From: JAHDHW01 sp965277415
GTDB lineage: Bacteria > Bacteroidota > Bacteroidia > Chitinophagales > Saprospiraceae
Assembly (NCBI GenBank): GCA_965277415.1
Contig: CBDICS010000087.1
Coordinates: 1 to 64,000 of the forward strand
Direction of reading: 5' to 3'
DNA length: 64,000 nt
The notes below the pieces were generated by a model. That model did not search any database. It was given only the letters and a program-made list of their open reading frames with translations, and was not told the DNA's origin. Positions 38,764 to 47,799 of this stretch are shown in pieces. Both the position numbers and the translations under genes were made by a program. Position 1 is the first letter of the stretch, and the number at the start of each line of letters is the position of its first letter.

Positions 38764-40323
38764 TTATCGTTTGGCTTTGAGTAAATTCTCTGTCGCTATT
38801 TTGCGTTTCGGAGCTCGTTCCAAGGTTTTTTCAAACATTGTTTTAGCCAATTGCTTATCTCCTTTTTTTAATAAAAATTCTCCATAAAGTTCAGGAGCAG
38901 GTTTTATCACCTCAGGAGGGCCAAACATAAAACTAGTTTTTTCTTCCAGTTCTACTGCGCTTTTCATCGAGGCAATTGCACTTTCTTCATCATTTTTCAG
39001 CAAAGCCTCTAAAGCTAATAATTCATTTAAGATGATAATTGAGCGATCTATATCTTGTTGGTTTGGCAATTGATTATAATAAGAAACGCCACTACACATT
39101 TTACCACCTTTTAAGATGACTTGATTTTCTGCGATTTCTATATCACTTTTAAGCTGCTTAATTTCTACAGAAAGCGCTCCTACATCTTGTTTGTGATAAG
39201 CCGCCATCCCATCAACCAGTCGTTGAACAGCTTTGAGCGATACAATAAGGTCATCAAAACTCACGGTATCCTTAACCATTGGATCATCCCAATTTCCACT
39301 ATCACTAAGATAAAGTGCCCTCATTTGAATAAAGTGAGATCTTGCTCTTAAAGAAGGAAATTCATAACAGTTTTTTTTCATTTCTTCAACATAGGTTCTA
39401 GCTTTTTCATAGGCTCCTTTTTGTAATAAAGCATACATGGTCCACTTAAAAGCATGATATCCTCTAGCATCATTCGTTAATCCTTTCCGCTCCATTCGTT
39501 CAACCGATGCATTATAAGATACAATATTAGATTTGATGACTTCATCCCACATTCCCAAAGCGATATAAATATGTGAAGGCATATGAAGTGCATGACCAGC
39601 ATCAGGAGCTACTTTCGAATATTTGTTTGCTGCCTTTAGTGCTTTGAAGGCATGTGCTGGATCATCATAAGAGTGGATCATATAATGCAAAGCACCAGGG
39701 TGGTTTCCATTTTCTGCAATAATACTTTGAACGATATTGGCTGCTTTTCCATAGACCTCATAGTCCCTACCTCCTTTGACGGAGCCCAATAATGATAAAG
39801 CATACAAAGCAGCGACTTCATGATTATCTGGGTATTTTTGGTGAAGCAATTCCATATGGTCTTTATACAATATATCTCTATCCTCTTTAACACCTTCTCC
39901 AAATAATATTTCAGCGCCTTCCAGCATTTCTTTTTCAAAAGTAGTTTTAGCCATAGCTAATCGCTCTTCTTTAGAGGCAGCTAATTTATTTAAAGCCGCT
40001 CTCGCTTCTTTCGTAAACTGAGCTCTCCAAAGTGGATGGTTTTTAGTCATTGCCTCTCCCCAATAAGCCATCACAAAGGTAGAATCTAATTTTTGAGCTT
40101 CGATAAATTTTTCAGCAGCATCTTCATATTCAAAACTATGCATCAATAAAAGTCCGTCAATAAAATTAGATTTTGCTTCCTCCCTGCCACTTACCTCTAT
40201 ACTTATCTGGCCTAATTCTGTTGTTTCATTTTCTGCTGTAATTTCTGGCTGGTCTTGGTCTTTAGGAGAAGTACATTGTACAAAGAGGATACTCAGGATA
40301 AAAAGATAAAGTAAGTTTTTCAT
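38764..40323 (-). CDS. TPR-repeat lipoprotein
   Basis: 519 residues. Lipoprotein leader with lipobox LFVQC, mature N-terminus CTSPKDQD. The body is helical hairpins: FIEAQKLDSTFVMAYWGEAM, then a conserved core HPGALHYMIHSYDDPAHAFK and DAGHALHMPSHIYIALGMWD with several His residues, and C-terminal TPRs (QLAKTMFEKTLERAPKRK). This His-rich TPR family is known in many bacteria but has no settled function. It is probably in the periplasm on a membrane anchor. Monocistronic. Confidence 0.85.
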   Translation of the reverse strand: MKNLLYLFILSILFVQCTSPKDQDQPEITAENETTELGQISIEVSGREEAKSNFIDGLLLMHSFEYEDAAEKFIEAQKLDSTFVMAYWGEAMTKNHPLWRAQFTKEARAALNKLAASKEERLAMAKTTFEKEMLEGAEILFGEGVKEDRDILYKDHMELLHQKYPDNHEVAALYALSLLGSVKGGRDYEVYGKAANIVQSIIAENGNHPGALHYMIHSYDDPAHAFKALKAANKYSKVAPDAGHALHMPSHIYIALGMWDEVIKSNIVSYNASVERMERKGLTNDARGYHAFKWTMYALLQKGAYEKARTYVEEMKKNCYEFPSLRARSHFIQMRALYLSDSGNWDDPMVKDTVSFDDLIVSLKAVQRLVDGMAAYHKQDVGALSVEIKQLKSDIEIAENQVILKGGKMCSGVSYYNQLPNQQDIDRSIIILNELLALEALLKNDEESAIASMKSAVELEEKTSFMFGPPEVIKPAPELYGEFLLKKGDKQLAKTMFEKTLERAPKRKIATENLLKAKR

Positions 40324-40598
40324 ATTAAAAGTCTTAAAAGAATGTCTATCATTTTTCTAAAGATACGAAACTCGGAGCTAATTTCCTTAAGGGATATACT
40401 ATCCTTAAGACCGCCTTCCCTCCTCTCCAAAATACGACTACTCCCCACATATATATTCCAAGCCACTCACCAAGTTTTATTCACATTAATAAAAAGTTAT
40501 CCACATTTCATAAAAAAACCTAATCAAAGCTTTGTCAGCCTATTAAATATTAATACATTTGACATGTTACTAAAAGGTAACATGTTGAAATTAACAAT

Positions 40599-41357
40599 AT
40601 GATTTGGAAAGCTTTAGCTGATCCCACGAGAAGGACCATTCTAAGCTTACTTAAGAAAGCTCCGCAAACTACCGGCGAAATAAGTTTACAATTCGTCGAC
40701 CTCTCACGCTATGCTGTGATGAAACACTTGGGCGTTTTAGAGAAAGCCAACTTGATTACCGTCAAAAGAGAAGGGAAATTCAGGTGGAATCACCTAAACA
40801 CGAAACCCATACAACAAACCTACGAACAGTGGGTAAGCAATCTTGTTCAACTAAGGATGCTAGCTGAGCAAACATCAGATGATATGAGTCAATCAGACAA
40901 AACCATCACGACGACGACAGTCTTTATTAAATTGAAATTAAAAGCCGAAAAACTTCGGGTTTGGACAGCACTTACACAAGAGATTAGCCAATGGTGGAAA
41001 AGGGATTTTAACAACAAACCAAAAACCATAGACTTTGTGCTGGAATCTAAGCTCGGCGGCTTGATGTATGAAAATACTGGCGATAACCAAGGTTTGGTTT
41101 GGGCTTCAGTGATTGGTTTAGATGCACCTAATTCACTGCAACTCAAAGGGCATTTAAGTCCAGAACATGGAGGACCTGCTATTTCTTTTACAAAGATTGA
41201 ACTAGAGTCTTTGGCAACTGATTCTACTTCTACCGTTTTAAAATTATCTGATACTGTCTTTGGAAGTATCTCAAAAGAACTTCAATCAGAACTTTCAGAA
41301 GCATGGAAATCCATCTTTGAAAAAGGCCTGAAAACTTATTTAGAACAGAATGATTAG
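40599..41357 (+). CDS. ArsR-type repressor fused to an SRPBCC (AHSA1-like) domain
   Basis: 252 residues. Residues 1-90 form an ArsR winged helix (ALADPTRRTILSLLKKAPQT, SRYAVMKHLGVLEKANLI); no metal-binding Cys motif is seen. Residues 105-252 are an SRPBCC/START-like ligand pocket of the AHSA1 type (AEKLRVWTALTQEISQWW, GGLMYENTGDNQGLVWASV). The fusion suggests a transcription regulator sensing a small hydrophobic ligand, an inference from domain pairing. The ATG at 40599 is well placed before the HTH. No target gene is evident beside it. Confidence 0.88.
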   Translation: MIWKALADPTRRTILSLLKKAPQTTGEISLQFVDLSRYAVMKHLGVLEKANLITVKREGKFRWNHLNTKPIQQTYEQWVSNLVQLRMLAEQTSDDMSQSDKTITTTTVFIKLKLKAEKLRVWTALTQEISQWWKRDFNNKPKTIDFVLESKLGGLMYENTGDNQGLVWASVIGLDAPNSLQLKGHLSPEHGGPAISFTKIELESLATDSTSTVLKLSDTVFGSISKELQSELSEAWKSIFEKGLKTYLEQND

Positions 41358-41403
41358 TACAAATTGTACTAAGTAAATTCTAAAAACGTATCATTCTCCA
41401 GAT

Positions 41404-41444
41404 AAAAGTCGGTAAGACCATTTAGGTTTTTCTGACTTTTTTTT
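41404..41444. terminator. Bidirectional terminator between convergent genes
   Basis: AGTCGGTAAGACC pairs with GGTTTTTCTGACT with two G-U pairs and one mismatch, flanked by AAAA and a run of eight T. It lies between the ArsR-fusion stop (41357) and the minus-strand stop (41463). Confidence 0.7.
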
Positions 41445-41462
41445 ATTGCAATTGTTCAGCTA

Positions 41463-43394
41463 TTATTTCAAAAGTGTAATATCACCAGCAAAAATTTCTA
41501 CTAAGCCATCGAGGTACTCGATCTCTGCATAAAATACAAAAACAGCAGAGTTCAAATCTTTCCCTTTAAACCTTCCATCCCATCCGATGCTTGCATCATT
41601 TATAAACCCTTCTTGAGATTCAAAGACAACAGCCCCCCATCGATTAAATATTCTAAAGGTTTTTATTATTCCATACCCTTTTCCCTGAATATAAAACAGA
41701 TCATTCTTGCCATCAAAATTTGGTGTAAAGACATTCGGAATATACACACCTCGATCTTTATTAACTCGAATTTGTATAAAATCTTCATCGTAACATCCAA
41801 ACTCATTCATGCCAGATAGCATATACTCAACATCAAAGAAAGGTCGGGCAAAGGGTTCAGGACAAGTCAGACAACTAAGAGAAGTTTCTAGTGGATCTAG
41901 CCATTGAAGAACAGGGTTACCTGTTATGATTGAGTTCAATAATACACTATCTCCAAGATCAATTTCCAGATCTGGCCCTAATTCAATATCTACTTCACTT
42001 TCAGAAACATAAACGGAATCATAAACCGTTTCGCAAGCACTCATTACCTCTACCCAGTAAAGGCCAGCTGAAGTGACGGTCTTTAAAGAATCAGTCGACC
42101 CATCATTCCAAAGGTAAGTAACCCCATGAGTAGAAGCATTTAATATTAAAGTATCTCCTACACAAATACCTGTTGTATCATTTTCAAGATCTAAAAACAA
42201 AGGCACTACTTCTAGTGTCGTGGAATCATCTAATGTTAAAGTCAAAGGGTCATCGCTTAAAGTTTCATCACCTAAACCTGTAGGAAGGTTTACAAGTTTT
42301 GCTTGATTTTTATAAAGGCCTTCTGCCCCTGGCGCTATAGCTGCCCGAACAATAATGCTATCAATACCTTTTGGAATAAAGACATCTTCTATTGATAAAA
42401 TATTGCTTCCGACTCCACTTACAATAGTTCCACCAAAAGGGTTTTGTATTATTTCAGTAATTGTTAATTCATCTGGCATTTCATCTATAAAATCAATACC
42501 AGAATGGTCAAACGAAGAAGCATTGGCTACTTCAAAAACATATGTTACTTCTGTACATGGAAAGGCTAATCGGGGATAAACCGTTTTCCTCATCTCTATA
42601 GTATATGGACATGCACAGCCATCTTTACCTATAGCTACTGGTCCGATTGCTTCTACTGTAACCTCACCGGTATTTTTATCAATTTTAAAAAAAGTATTAG
42701 CCGTCCCTGAATTCAATTGATTTCCATATCCGTAAATAGTTCCAAACGCATCAAAAAAAATGCCGCCCATTTCATCAGCAGTATTCGTTACAGGAAAACT
42801 AGATTCATCTATTGTCCCTAAATCAGGATCAAAAATGATCAGGCGGTTTTCAACTGCATCAAAACCATATAAAGTCCCATCTGTTGGATCAAAACTAAAA
42901 TCAGTACACAACACATCTGCTGCTGTAGCATTAGGAATAGGAATGGTAACAATAGAATAATCATCAAGATTAACTTTTGCCAACTCTTTAGTGATATAAG
43001 GAAACCCTCCGGAGCCTAATAGGTATAAAGTCTGTCCATCCGGAGATATTTCTCCACCATAATATTGATAGTTGGGATTCAAACCTGATAAGATCGTCAA
43101 TTCAGTCGCCGTTCCAGTCGCATCTATCCGGTATAGATTAAAATTCACAGGATTGACTCCATAGATATAATTATCTGTAATCCGATATCCTATTGCATTG
43201 ATTTCTGCCCCAGCATTACCTGCAGATAAAGGATCAAATAATACATCATTCGTTACCGGATCTATTTCTACTCTATAAAAAATAGAAGGACCACTCCCTG
43301 TTAAAGACAAGAAGAAATCTCCCGCACAATCAAAGGGCTGAGCTTGTAAATCATTCCCAAGGAAAAATAATAATATGAATATTGCTTTTTTCAA
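41463..43394 (-). CDS. Secreted T9SS type B protein with propeller-like N-terminus
   Basis: 643 residues. Signal peptide (ILLFFLGNDLQAQ). The N-terminal 260 residues repeat 'DPTDGTLYGFDAVENRLIIFD'-like blades (beta-propeller-like), a DUF11-like region follows (RKTVYPRLAFPCTEVTYVFE), then an Ig-like segment with 'GVTYLWNDGSTDSLK'. The C-terminus (VFTPNFDGKNDLFYIQGKG, FNRWGAVVFESQ) is a CHU_C type B sorting domain. It is exported by T9SS to the surface. No PorP/SprF gene is beside it, so it must use one elsewhere. Function otherwise unknown. Divergent from the next gene. Confidence 0.85.
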   Translation of the reverse strand: MKKAIFILLFFLGNDLQAQPFDCAGDFFLSLTGSGPSIFYRVEIDPVTNDVLFDPLSAGNAGAEINAIGYRITDNYIYGVNPVNFNLYRIDATGTATELTILSGLNPNYQYYGGEISPDGQTLYLLGSGGFPYITKELAKVNLDDYSIVTIPIPNATAADVLCTDFSFDPTDGTLYGFDAVENRLIIFDPDLGTIDESSFPVTNTADEMGGIFFDAFGTIYGYGNQLNSGTANTFFKIDKNTGEVTVEAIGPVAIGKDGCACPYTIEMRKTVYPRLAFPCTEVTYVFEVANASSFDHSGIDFIDEMPDELTITEIIQNPFGGTIVSGVGSNILSIEDVFIPKGIDSIIVRAAIAPGAEGLYKNQAKLVNLPTGLGDETLSDDPLTLTLDDSTTLEVVPLFLDLENDTTGICVGDTLILNASTHGVTYLWNDGSTDSLKTVTSAGLYWVEVMSACETVYDSVYVSESEVDIELGPDLEIDLGDSVLLNSIITGNPVLQWLDPLETSLSCLTCPEPFARPFFDVEYMLSGMNEFGCYDEDFIQIRVNKDRGVYIPNVFTPNFDGKNDLFYIQGKGYGIIKTFRIFNRWGAVVFESQEGFINDASIGWDGRFKGKDLNSAVFVFYAEIEYLDGLVEIFAGDITLLK

Positions 43395-43550
43395 ATTATG
43401 CTTTAAAGTAATTATGAGCTATTATTCTATTTTCAAATCAGGTTCTAAAGATCTGCAAGATTTTTGACACTATATATATTTTATTTCTTTATAAATGTCT
43501 TTGAGTATCTAAATCATAACTAAGCTACAAATTTTACGTTCAAATTCAGA

Positions 43551-43558
43551 TATATTTG
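43551..43558 (+). promoter_or_regulatory. -7 box upstream of the 1115-residue secreted protein gene
   Basis: TATATTTG matches TAnnTTTG about 75 bases before the ATG at 43634. No clear -33 TTTG was found. Confidence 0.4.
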
Positions 43559-43633
43559 CCTTAAGTACATCGTAAAATAATATTTAATCAGGTTCTTAGA
43601 TAAATTACTATTACAACTCACTTAACCATTTAA

Positions 43634-46600
43634 ATGATGAAAAATTGTCTTTGTATATTAAGTATACTATTATTTTCTATTTTCAATAATACTCTTCATG
43701 CACAAAAAACTCAAACTAATCCTAGTCAATCCCCCGATTTTGAAGTAAGCCTCACATATGCTGAATTTCTTGGCAAAACTGCTCCATTAAGAAACCTTAT
43801 ACCAATGGCTCCTGCCTCACTGGAAAAGAAAGCCAAAAATAAAGCAAATAGAAAAGAAATTAAAAATTTTGCTGGTAGGGGGAAATACGTTGCTGTCAAT
43901 CCGAATGCTTTGCCACAAGGCGAAGATCCCGTTTGGCAATCAGCAATTAATACTAATTTCAGTTCAGTTGTTCCGGTGGAACCTTTGGTAAATATTGATG
44001 GAATGGATGACAGTGATTTTGGAGGAAATCCACCAGATCCTTCCATTGATGTCGGAAATAATTATGTCATTCAAATGATCAATGCTACTTTCCTTCAAAT
44101 ATTTGAGAAAGAAGGGAATCCAATTACACAGCCTATTGCAGCCAATACTATTTGGAGTCAAATTGGTTTGAGTTCAGCAGGAGATCCTATTGTCATGTAT
44201 GATCAGGAAGCAGATCGATGGATTATCACTGAATTTCCAAATGGCAATCAATTGCTTTTTGCCATCACTGAAACTAATGACCCTCTTGGAAGCTGGATGG
44301 CTTGGAATTTTGCCACACCAAATTTTCCAGATTATCCTAAATATAGTATTTGGCCTAATGCTTATTGTGTAACAACTAATGAACAAGGTCCCAATACGCT
44401 TCCCAATTATTTCATTGATAGAGAAGCTATCTTAAATGGAGATGCGAGTGTAGCAATACAAAGAATTACTATTCCAGGTATTGGTACTGGCCCAGGATTT
44501 CAAGTGTCCACTCCAGTAGACTGGACAGGAGCTACACTTCCTCCTATAGGCGCAGATCCTATCATATTAAGTCTAAGTGATGATGCATGGGGAAGTTCAA
44601 CAGACGATCAGATAAATCTACACACTTTTGATCTCGATTGGGATGATCCTAGTAATTCCACTGTCGCCACTTCTAGTGTTATTACCGCACCTTTTGATAC
44701 GAATCCTTGTTCTGCCGGCGGTGGTGGATTTGCATGTATTCCACAATTAGGTGGTGGCGGTCTAGATGGTCTGCCAGAAATCATTATGAACCAAGTACAT
44801 TATAGAAACTTTGGTTCGCATGAATCCATTGTACTCAATTTTATAACAGATGCAACGGGTACAAATGTATCTGGTATCCGATGGATGGAGCTTCGAAGAA
44901 CTGGGGGAGACTGGGCAGTTTATCAAGAAGGTACTTTTGCACCAAATGATGGTTTGCATCGATTTATGGGTAGCATTTGTATGGATGGAGCTGGAAATAT
45001 TGGTTTAGCTTACAATATTTCAGGAGAAAACATTAATGCTGGTGTTCGTTTTACAGGAAGAAAGGCCTCTGATCCATTAGGAGAAATGACGGTTGATGAA
45101 TATACTTTAGTTGATGGTGCAAATGCCATAAATTCTGGTTCAAGGTTTGGAGATTATAATCATATGTCCATTGATCCAGCAAATGATCGAACTTTTTGGT
45201 TTACAGGAGAATATGCTTCAGGTGGTGGTTGGTCTACTCGAATCGCAGCTTTTGAATTAAGAAGGGATACCACTGATCTTGGTCCAGTTGCATTATTAAC
45301 ACCGCAAAGTTCACCAGATTTAACAAATGATGAAGTCGTAAGCATTGAGATCAAAAACTTTGGATTAGATACTCAATCAGTATATAATGTTGGATATATC
45401 TTTGAAGGTAATTCAGCAGTTGTAGAAACTGCCAATTTTACACTTTTACCAGATAGTACTTATACGCACACTTTTAGCCCAACGGTTGACTTATCAACTG
45501 TTGGAGACTATGAGTTTCAAATATTCACTGCCCTTCCAGAAGATCAAGCGATATTAAATGATACTTTGAGAGTTGTCGTGTCAAAACTTTCCAGATTTGA
45601 TGCTGGCATATCTGATATTGTTGGACTTGAAGGCATCAATTGTGAAGAATCTCTAGAAGCAACTTTGGTCTTAACAAACTTTGGAACAGAAATATTAACC
45701 AGTACCACTATTGATATTGAATTGAATAGTGTAATGCTTACGCCAATCAACTGGACAGGTTCATTGGCTCCAGGTGCGTCTGAAATTGTGCCTATTACTT
45801 TAGATGATGTTATCAATGGTAGTAATACCATAAGTGCCACTACTTCTCTCCCAAATGGAGAAGTTGATGAAATCATGATTAATGATGGTTTTACCAGAAC
45901 CTTTGATGCCATCCCAAATGGTGTAATCATTAGCCTCGAAATATTGACAGATCAATACCCTCAAGAGACCACTTGGGATTTATTTGATCCAAATGGAAAT
46001 ATTATTTTTAGCGGTGGTCCTTATATGACTCCCTTTACGCTTTTTGAAGAAACTTTTTGCCTTGATCCAGATTTGTGTTACACTTTTACAATATATGATT
46101 CATATGGAGATGGTATTTGTTGCGATTTTGGGGAAGGGAACTATAGTTTTCTTGATGAGCAGGGTAACCCATTGCTTTCTAGTACCGGAGAGTTTGGGAG
46201 TTCAGAAACCAATGAATTCTGCGCTACATTTGAGTGTATGCTAAGCGCCGATTTTTCAATCACTCCAGAAAGTGAAGCAGGCAGTGCTGATGGTGTCATT
46301 ATGATCACGCCACTCAATGGTTCTGGACCTTATCAGTATAGTATTGATGGTGGTATGACCTTCCAGAGTAGCAATATTTTCAATGGCCTTTCTGGAGGAG
46401 ACTATGATATTGTAATTAATGATGGTAGTGCCTGTGTTTACGAGGAAACAGTCAATGTAAGTGTTTGTATTTTGGATATAATGGCTGAGGTGATTAATGA
46501 GTCAACTTTAGGCGCTGGAGATGGTGAAGTCACTATTACAGTTAGTAATGGCACTCCACCTTATGAATACAGTATTGATGATGGAAATACTTTTCAAAGT

Positions 46601-46981
46601 AGTGCTACTTTTTCAGACTTATCAGCCAATACGTATACTATTGTAGTACAAGATGCTAATGGATGTAGAACCGACCTCGAAATTATTGTTGATTTTGAAG
46701 TTCCTACTGTAGATTTAAACTTTGGATATTTGATTGAGCTTTTCCCAAATCCAACAGAAGGCGTATCAAGAATTGATGTTCAAGGCCTTAATCAAAGCAG
46801 TGTATTTTTAAAATATAATGTATATGATGTTAATGGACGTTTGATTCAGACCAGTCAATTGACTCGCTATAATGATATTTACACTGGTCAGCTATCTTTA
46901 GTTACTTATCCTAGCGGTACTTATTTTATCCGTTTTCTAAATAAAGATATCAAAAGGATGCTGAGATTGGTGAAGCAATAA
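43634..46981 (+). CDS. Large T9SS-secreted protein with CARDB/SprB-like repeats
   Basis: 1115 residues. Signal peptide (LSILLFSIFNNTLHAQ). Residues about 100-560 form an extracellular domain rich in Trp/Asp motifs (DDSDFGGNPPDPSIDVGNNY, MSIDPANDRTFWFTGEY), possibly a propeller, of a type common in Bacteroidota but without a function I can name. CARDB-like Ig modules follow (VGYIFEGNSAVVETANFTL), then two SprB-type repeats (SGPYQYSIDGGMTFQS, GTPPYEYSIDDGNTFQS) and a type A sorting domain (LIELFPNPTEGVSRI). Exported by T9SS. Start chosen at the first of two adjacent ATGs. Palindromic repeat copy 3 lies 177 bases downstream. Confidence 0.88.
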   Translation: MMKNCLCILSILLFSIFNNTLHAQKTQTNPSQSPDFEVSLTYAEFLGKTAPLRNLIPMAPASLEKKAKNKANRKEIKNFAGRGKYVAVNPNALPQGEDPVWQSAINTNFSSVVPVEPLVNIDGMDDSDFGGNPPDPSIDVGNNYVIQMINATFLQIFEKEGNPITQPIAANTIWSQIGLSSAGDPIVMYDQEADRWIITEFPNGNQLLFAITETNDPLGSWMAWNFATPNFPDYPKYSIWPNAYCVTTNEQGPNTLPNYFIDREAILNGDASVAIQRITIPGIGTGPGFQVSTPVDWTGATLPPIGADPIILSLSDDAWGSSTDDQINLHTFDLDWDDPSNSTVATSSVITAPFDTNPCSAGGGGFACIPQLGGGGLDGLPEIIMNQVHYRNFGSHESIVLNFITDATGTNVSGIRWMELRRTGGDWAVYQEGTFAPNDGLHRFMGSICMDGAGNIGLAYNISGENINAGVRFTGRKASDPLGEMTVDEYTLVDGANAINSGSRFGDYNHMSIDPANDRTFWFTGEYASGGGWSTRIAAFELRRDTTDLGPVALLTPQSSPDLTNDEVVSIEIKNFGLDTQSVYNVGYIFEGNSAVVETANFTLLPDSTYTHTFSPTVDLSTVGDYEFQIFTALPEDQAILNDTLRVVVSKLSRFDAGISDIVGLEGINCEESLEATLVLTNFGTEILTSTTIDIELNSVMLTPINWTGSLAPGASEIVPITLDDVINGSNTISATTSLPNGEVDEIMINDGFTRTFDAIPNGVIISLEILTDQYPQETTWDLFDPNGNIIFSGGPYMTPFTLFEETFCLDPDLCYTFTIYDSYGDGICCDFGEGNYSFLDEQGNPLLSSTGEFGSSETNEFCATFECMLSADFSITPESEAGSADGVIMITPLNGSGPYQYSIDGGMTFQSSNIFNGLSGGDYDIVINDGSACVYEETVNVSVCILDIMAEVINESTLGAGDGEVTITVSNGTPPYEYSIDDGNTFQSSATFSDLSANTYTIVVQDANGCRTDLEIIVDFEVPTVDLNFGYLIELFPNPTEGVSRIDVQGLNQSSVFLKYNVYDVNGRLIQTSQLTRYNDIYTGQLSLVTYPSGTYFIRFLNKDIKRMLRLVKQ

Positions 46982-47157
46982 TTGTGAGATATGCTCTAAG
47001 TTTTTTTCAATCATGCCGATTGCAAGAAAGACATTTCAGATTTGTGCTGTGGTGATCAGTCTTTTGAACTATGTGATTTGGTGACCGCTTCGCTTGTGCG
47101 TGGCTAATTTGGCATAATCAAAAATTTTGATCACTTATTTCTACTTTATTCATATTC

Positions 47158-47265
47158 GTTCTTTGACAAATCCCGTGGACAAGCCGTAAATAAGGTCAAC
47201 AGCGCCCAAAGAAAGCCTTGATCTTGTTTATGGTTTTGTCTTATACATGGGATTTGTCAAAGAAC
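47158..47265. repeat. Large palindromic intergenic repeat, copy 3 of 3
   Basis: About 108 bp with GTTCTTTGACAAATCCCGTG at the left, and GGGATTTGTCAAAGAAC at the right. Inner arms GACAAGCCGTAAATAAGGTC and GATCTTGTTTATGGTTTTGTC pair imperfectly. It follows a T9SS cargo gene, as does copy 1. Confidence 0.85.
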
Positions 47266-47347
47266 TTTCATATTTAATATGACAAGCTTATAATATAATT
47301 GCCTTGTTTTTTCGCTCAAAATTCTTTCATTATCTACAAAAAAGTAT

Positions 47348-47355
47348 TACCTTTG
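47348..47355 (+). promoter_or_regulatory. -7 box of the L31 gene
   Basis: TACCTTTG, a perfect TAnnTTTG, 40 bases before the L31 start. A TTCTTTC at about 47321-47328 could be a weak -33. Confidence 0.5.
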
Positions 47356-47394
47356 CAATCCGAAATTAGATTTTGATATTGAAATATACAAAAA

Positions 47395-47667
47395 ATGAAA
47401 AAAGAAATTCATCCAAAGAATTATAGAAAAGTAATTTTCCAAGATTTATCAAATGGCGATAAATTCATGACACGTTCTTGTGCTCCTACACAAGATGCCA
47501 TAACATGGGAAGATGGTAATGAATACCCATTGATCAAAATGGAAATTTCAAGTACTTCTCATCCATTTTTTACTGGAAAAATGAATTTCGTAGATACTGC
47601 TGGACGTATTGATAAATTCAATAAAAGATTTGGCAAATCTCGTTTTGCAAACAAAGAAAAGAACTAA
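47395..47667 (+). CDS. rpmE2: 50S ribosomal protein L31, type B (zinc-free)
   Basis: 90 residues. Begins KKEIHPKNYRKVIFQDLSNG and contains HPFFTGKMNFVDTAGRIDKF, which are L31 hallmarks. Only one Cys is present, so the zinc-binding Cys motif of type A L31 is lacking; this is type B, often used when zinc is scarce, though in Bacteroidota it is frequently the only L31. It has its own promoter and a perfect terminator, so it is monocistronic. Confidence 0.96.
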   Translation: MKKEIHPKNYRKVIFQDLSNGDKFMTRSCAPTQDAITWEDGNEYPLIKMEISSTSHPFFTGKMNFVDTAGRIDKFNKRFGKSRFANKEKN

Positions 47668-47686
47668 ACCGGATTTCAAATCCAAT

Positions 47687-47723
47687 AAAAAAGTCCTGTT
47701 GATTGTTCAACAGGACTTTTTTT
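47687..47723 (+). terminator. Rho-independent terminator of the L31 gene
   Basis: A perfect 16-bp stem (AAAAAAGTCCTGTTGA / TCAACAGGACTTTTTT) with a TTGT loop and a T-run, starting 20 bases after the stop codon. Confidence 0.95.
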
Positions 47724-47799
47724 ATGCCTTCTTTCTTAGGTAAACCATTAATTAACCGTAAATTCGGCTTTCGTTAGTACAATCGCTTTATACTAGACT

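Larger units (their letters stand above)
46982..47394 (+). other. Intergenic region with palindromic repeat and L31 promoter
   Basis: About 410 bases. It contains the large palindrome at 47158-47265 and the L31 promoter at 47348-47355. The left part (47045-47110) shows a weak resemblance to 49760-49800 (CGCTTCGCTTGTG-like phrase). No frame. Confidence 0.6.

Noticed and set aside
40342..40602. 86-codon frame before the ArsR fusion
   Set aside because: Ends inside the promoter and start of the next gene and has no recognisable product.
47041..47110. Repeat shared with 49760-49800
   Set aside because: Similarity limited to short phrases; not convincing without alignment.
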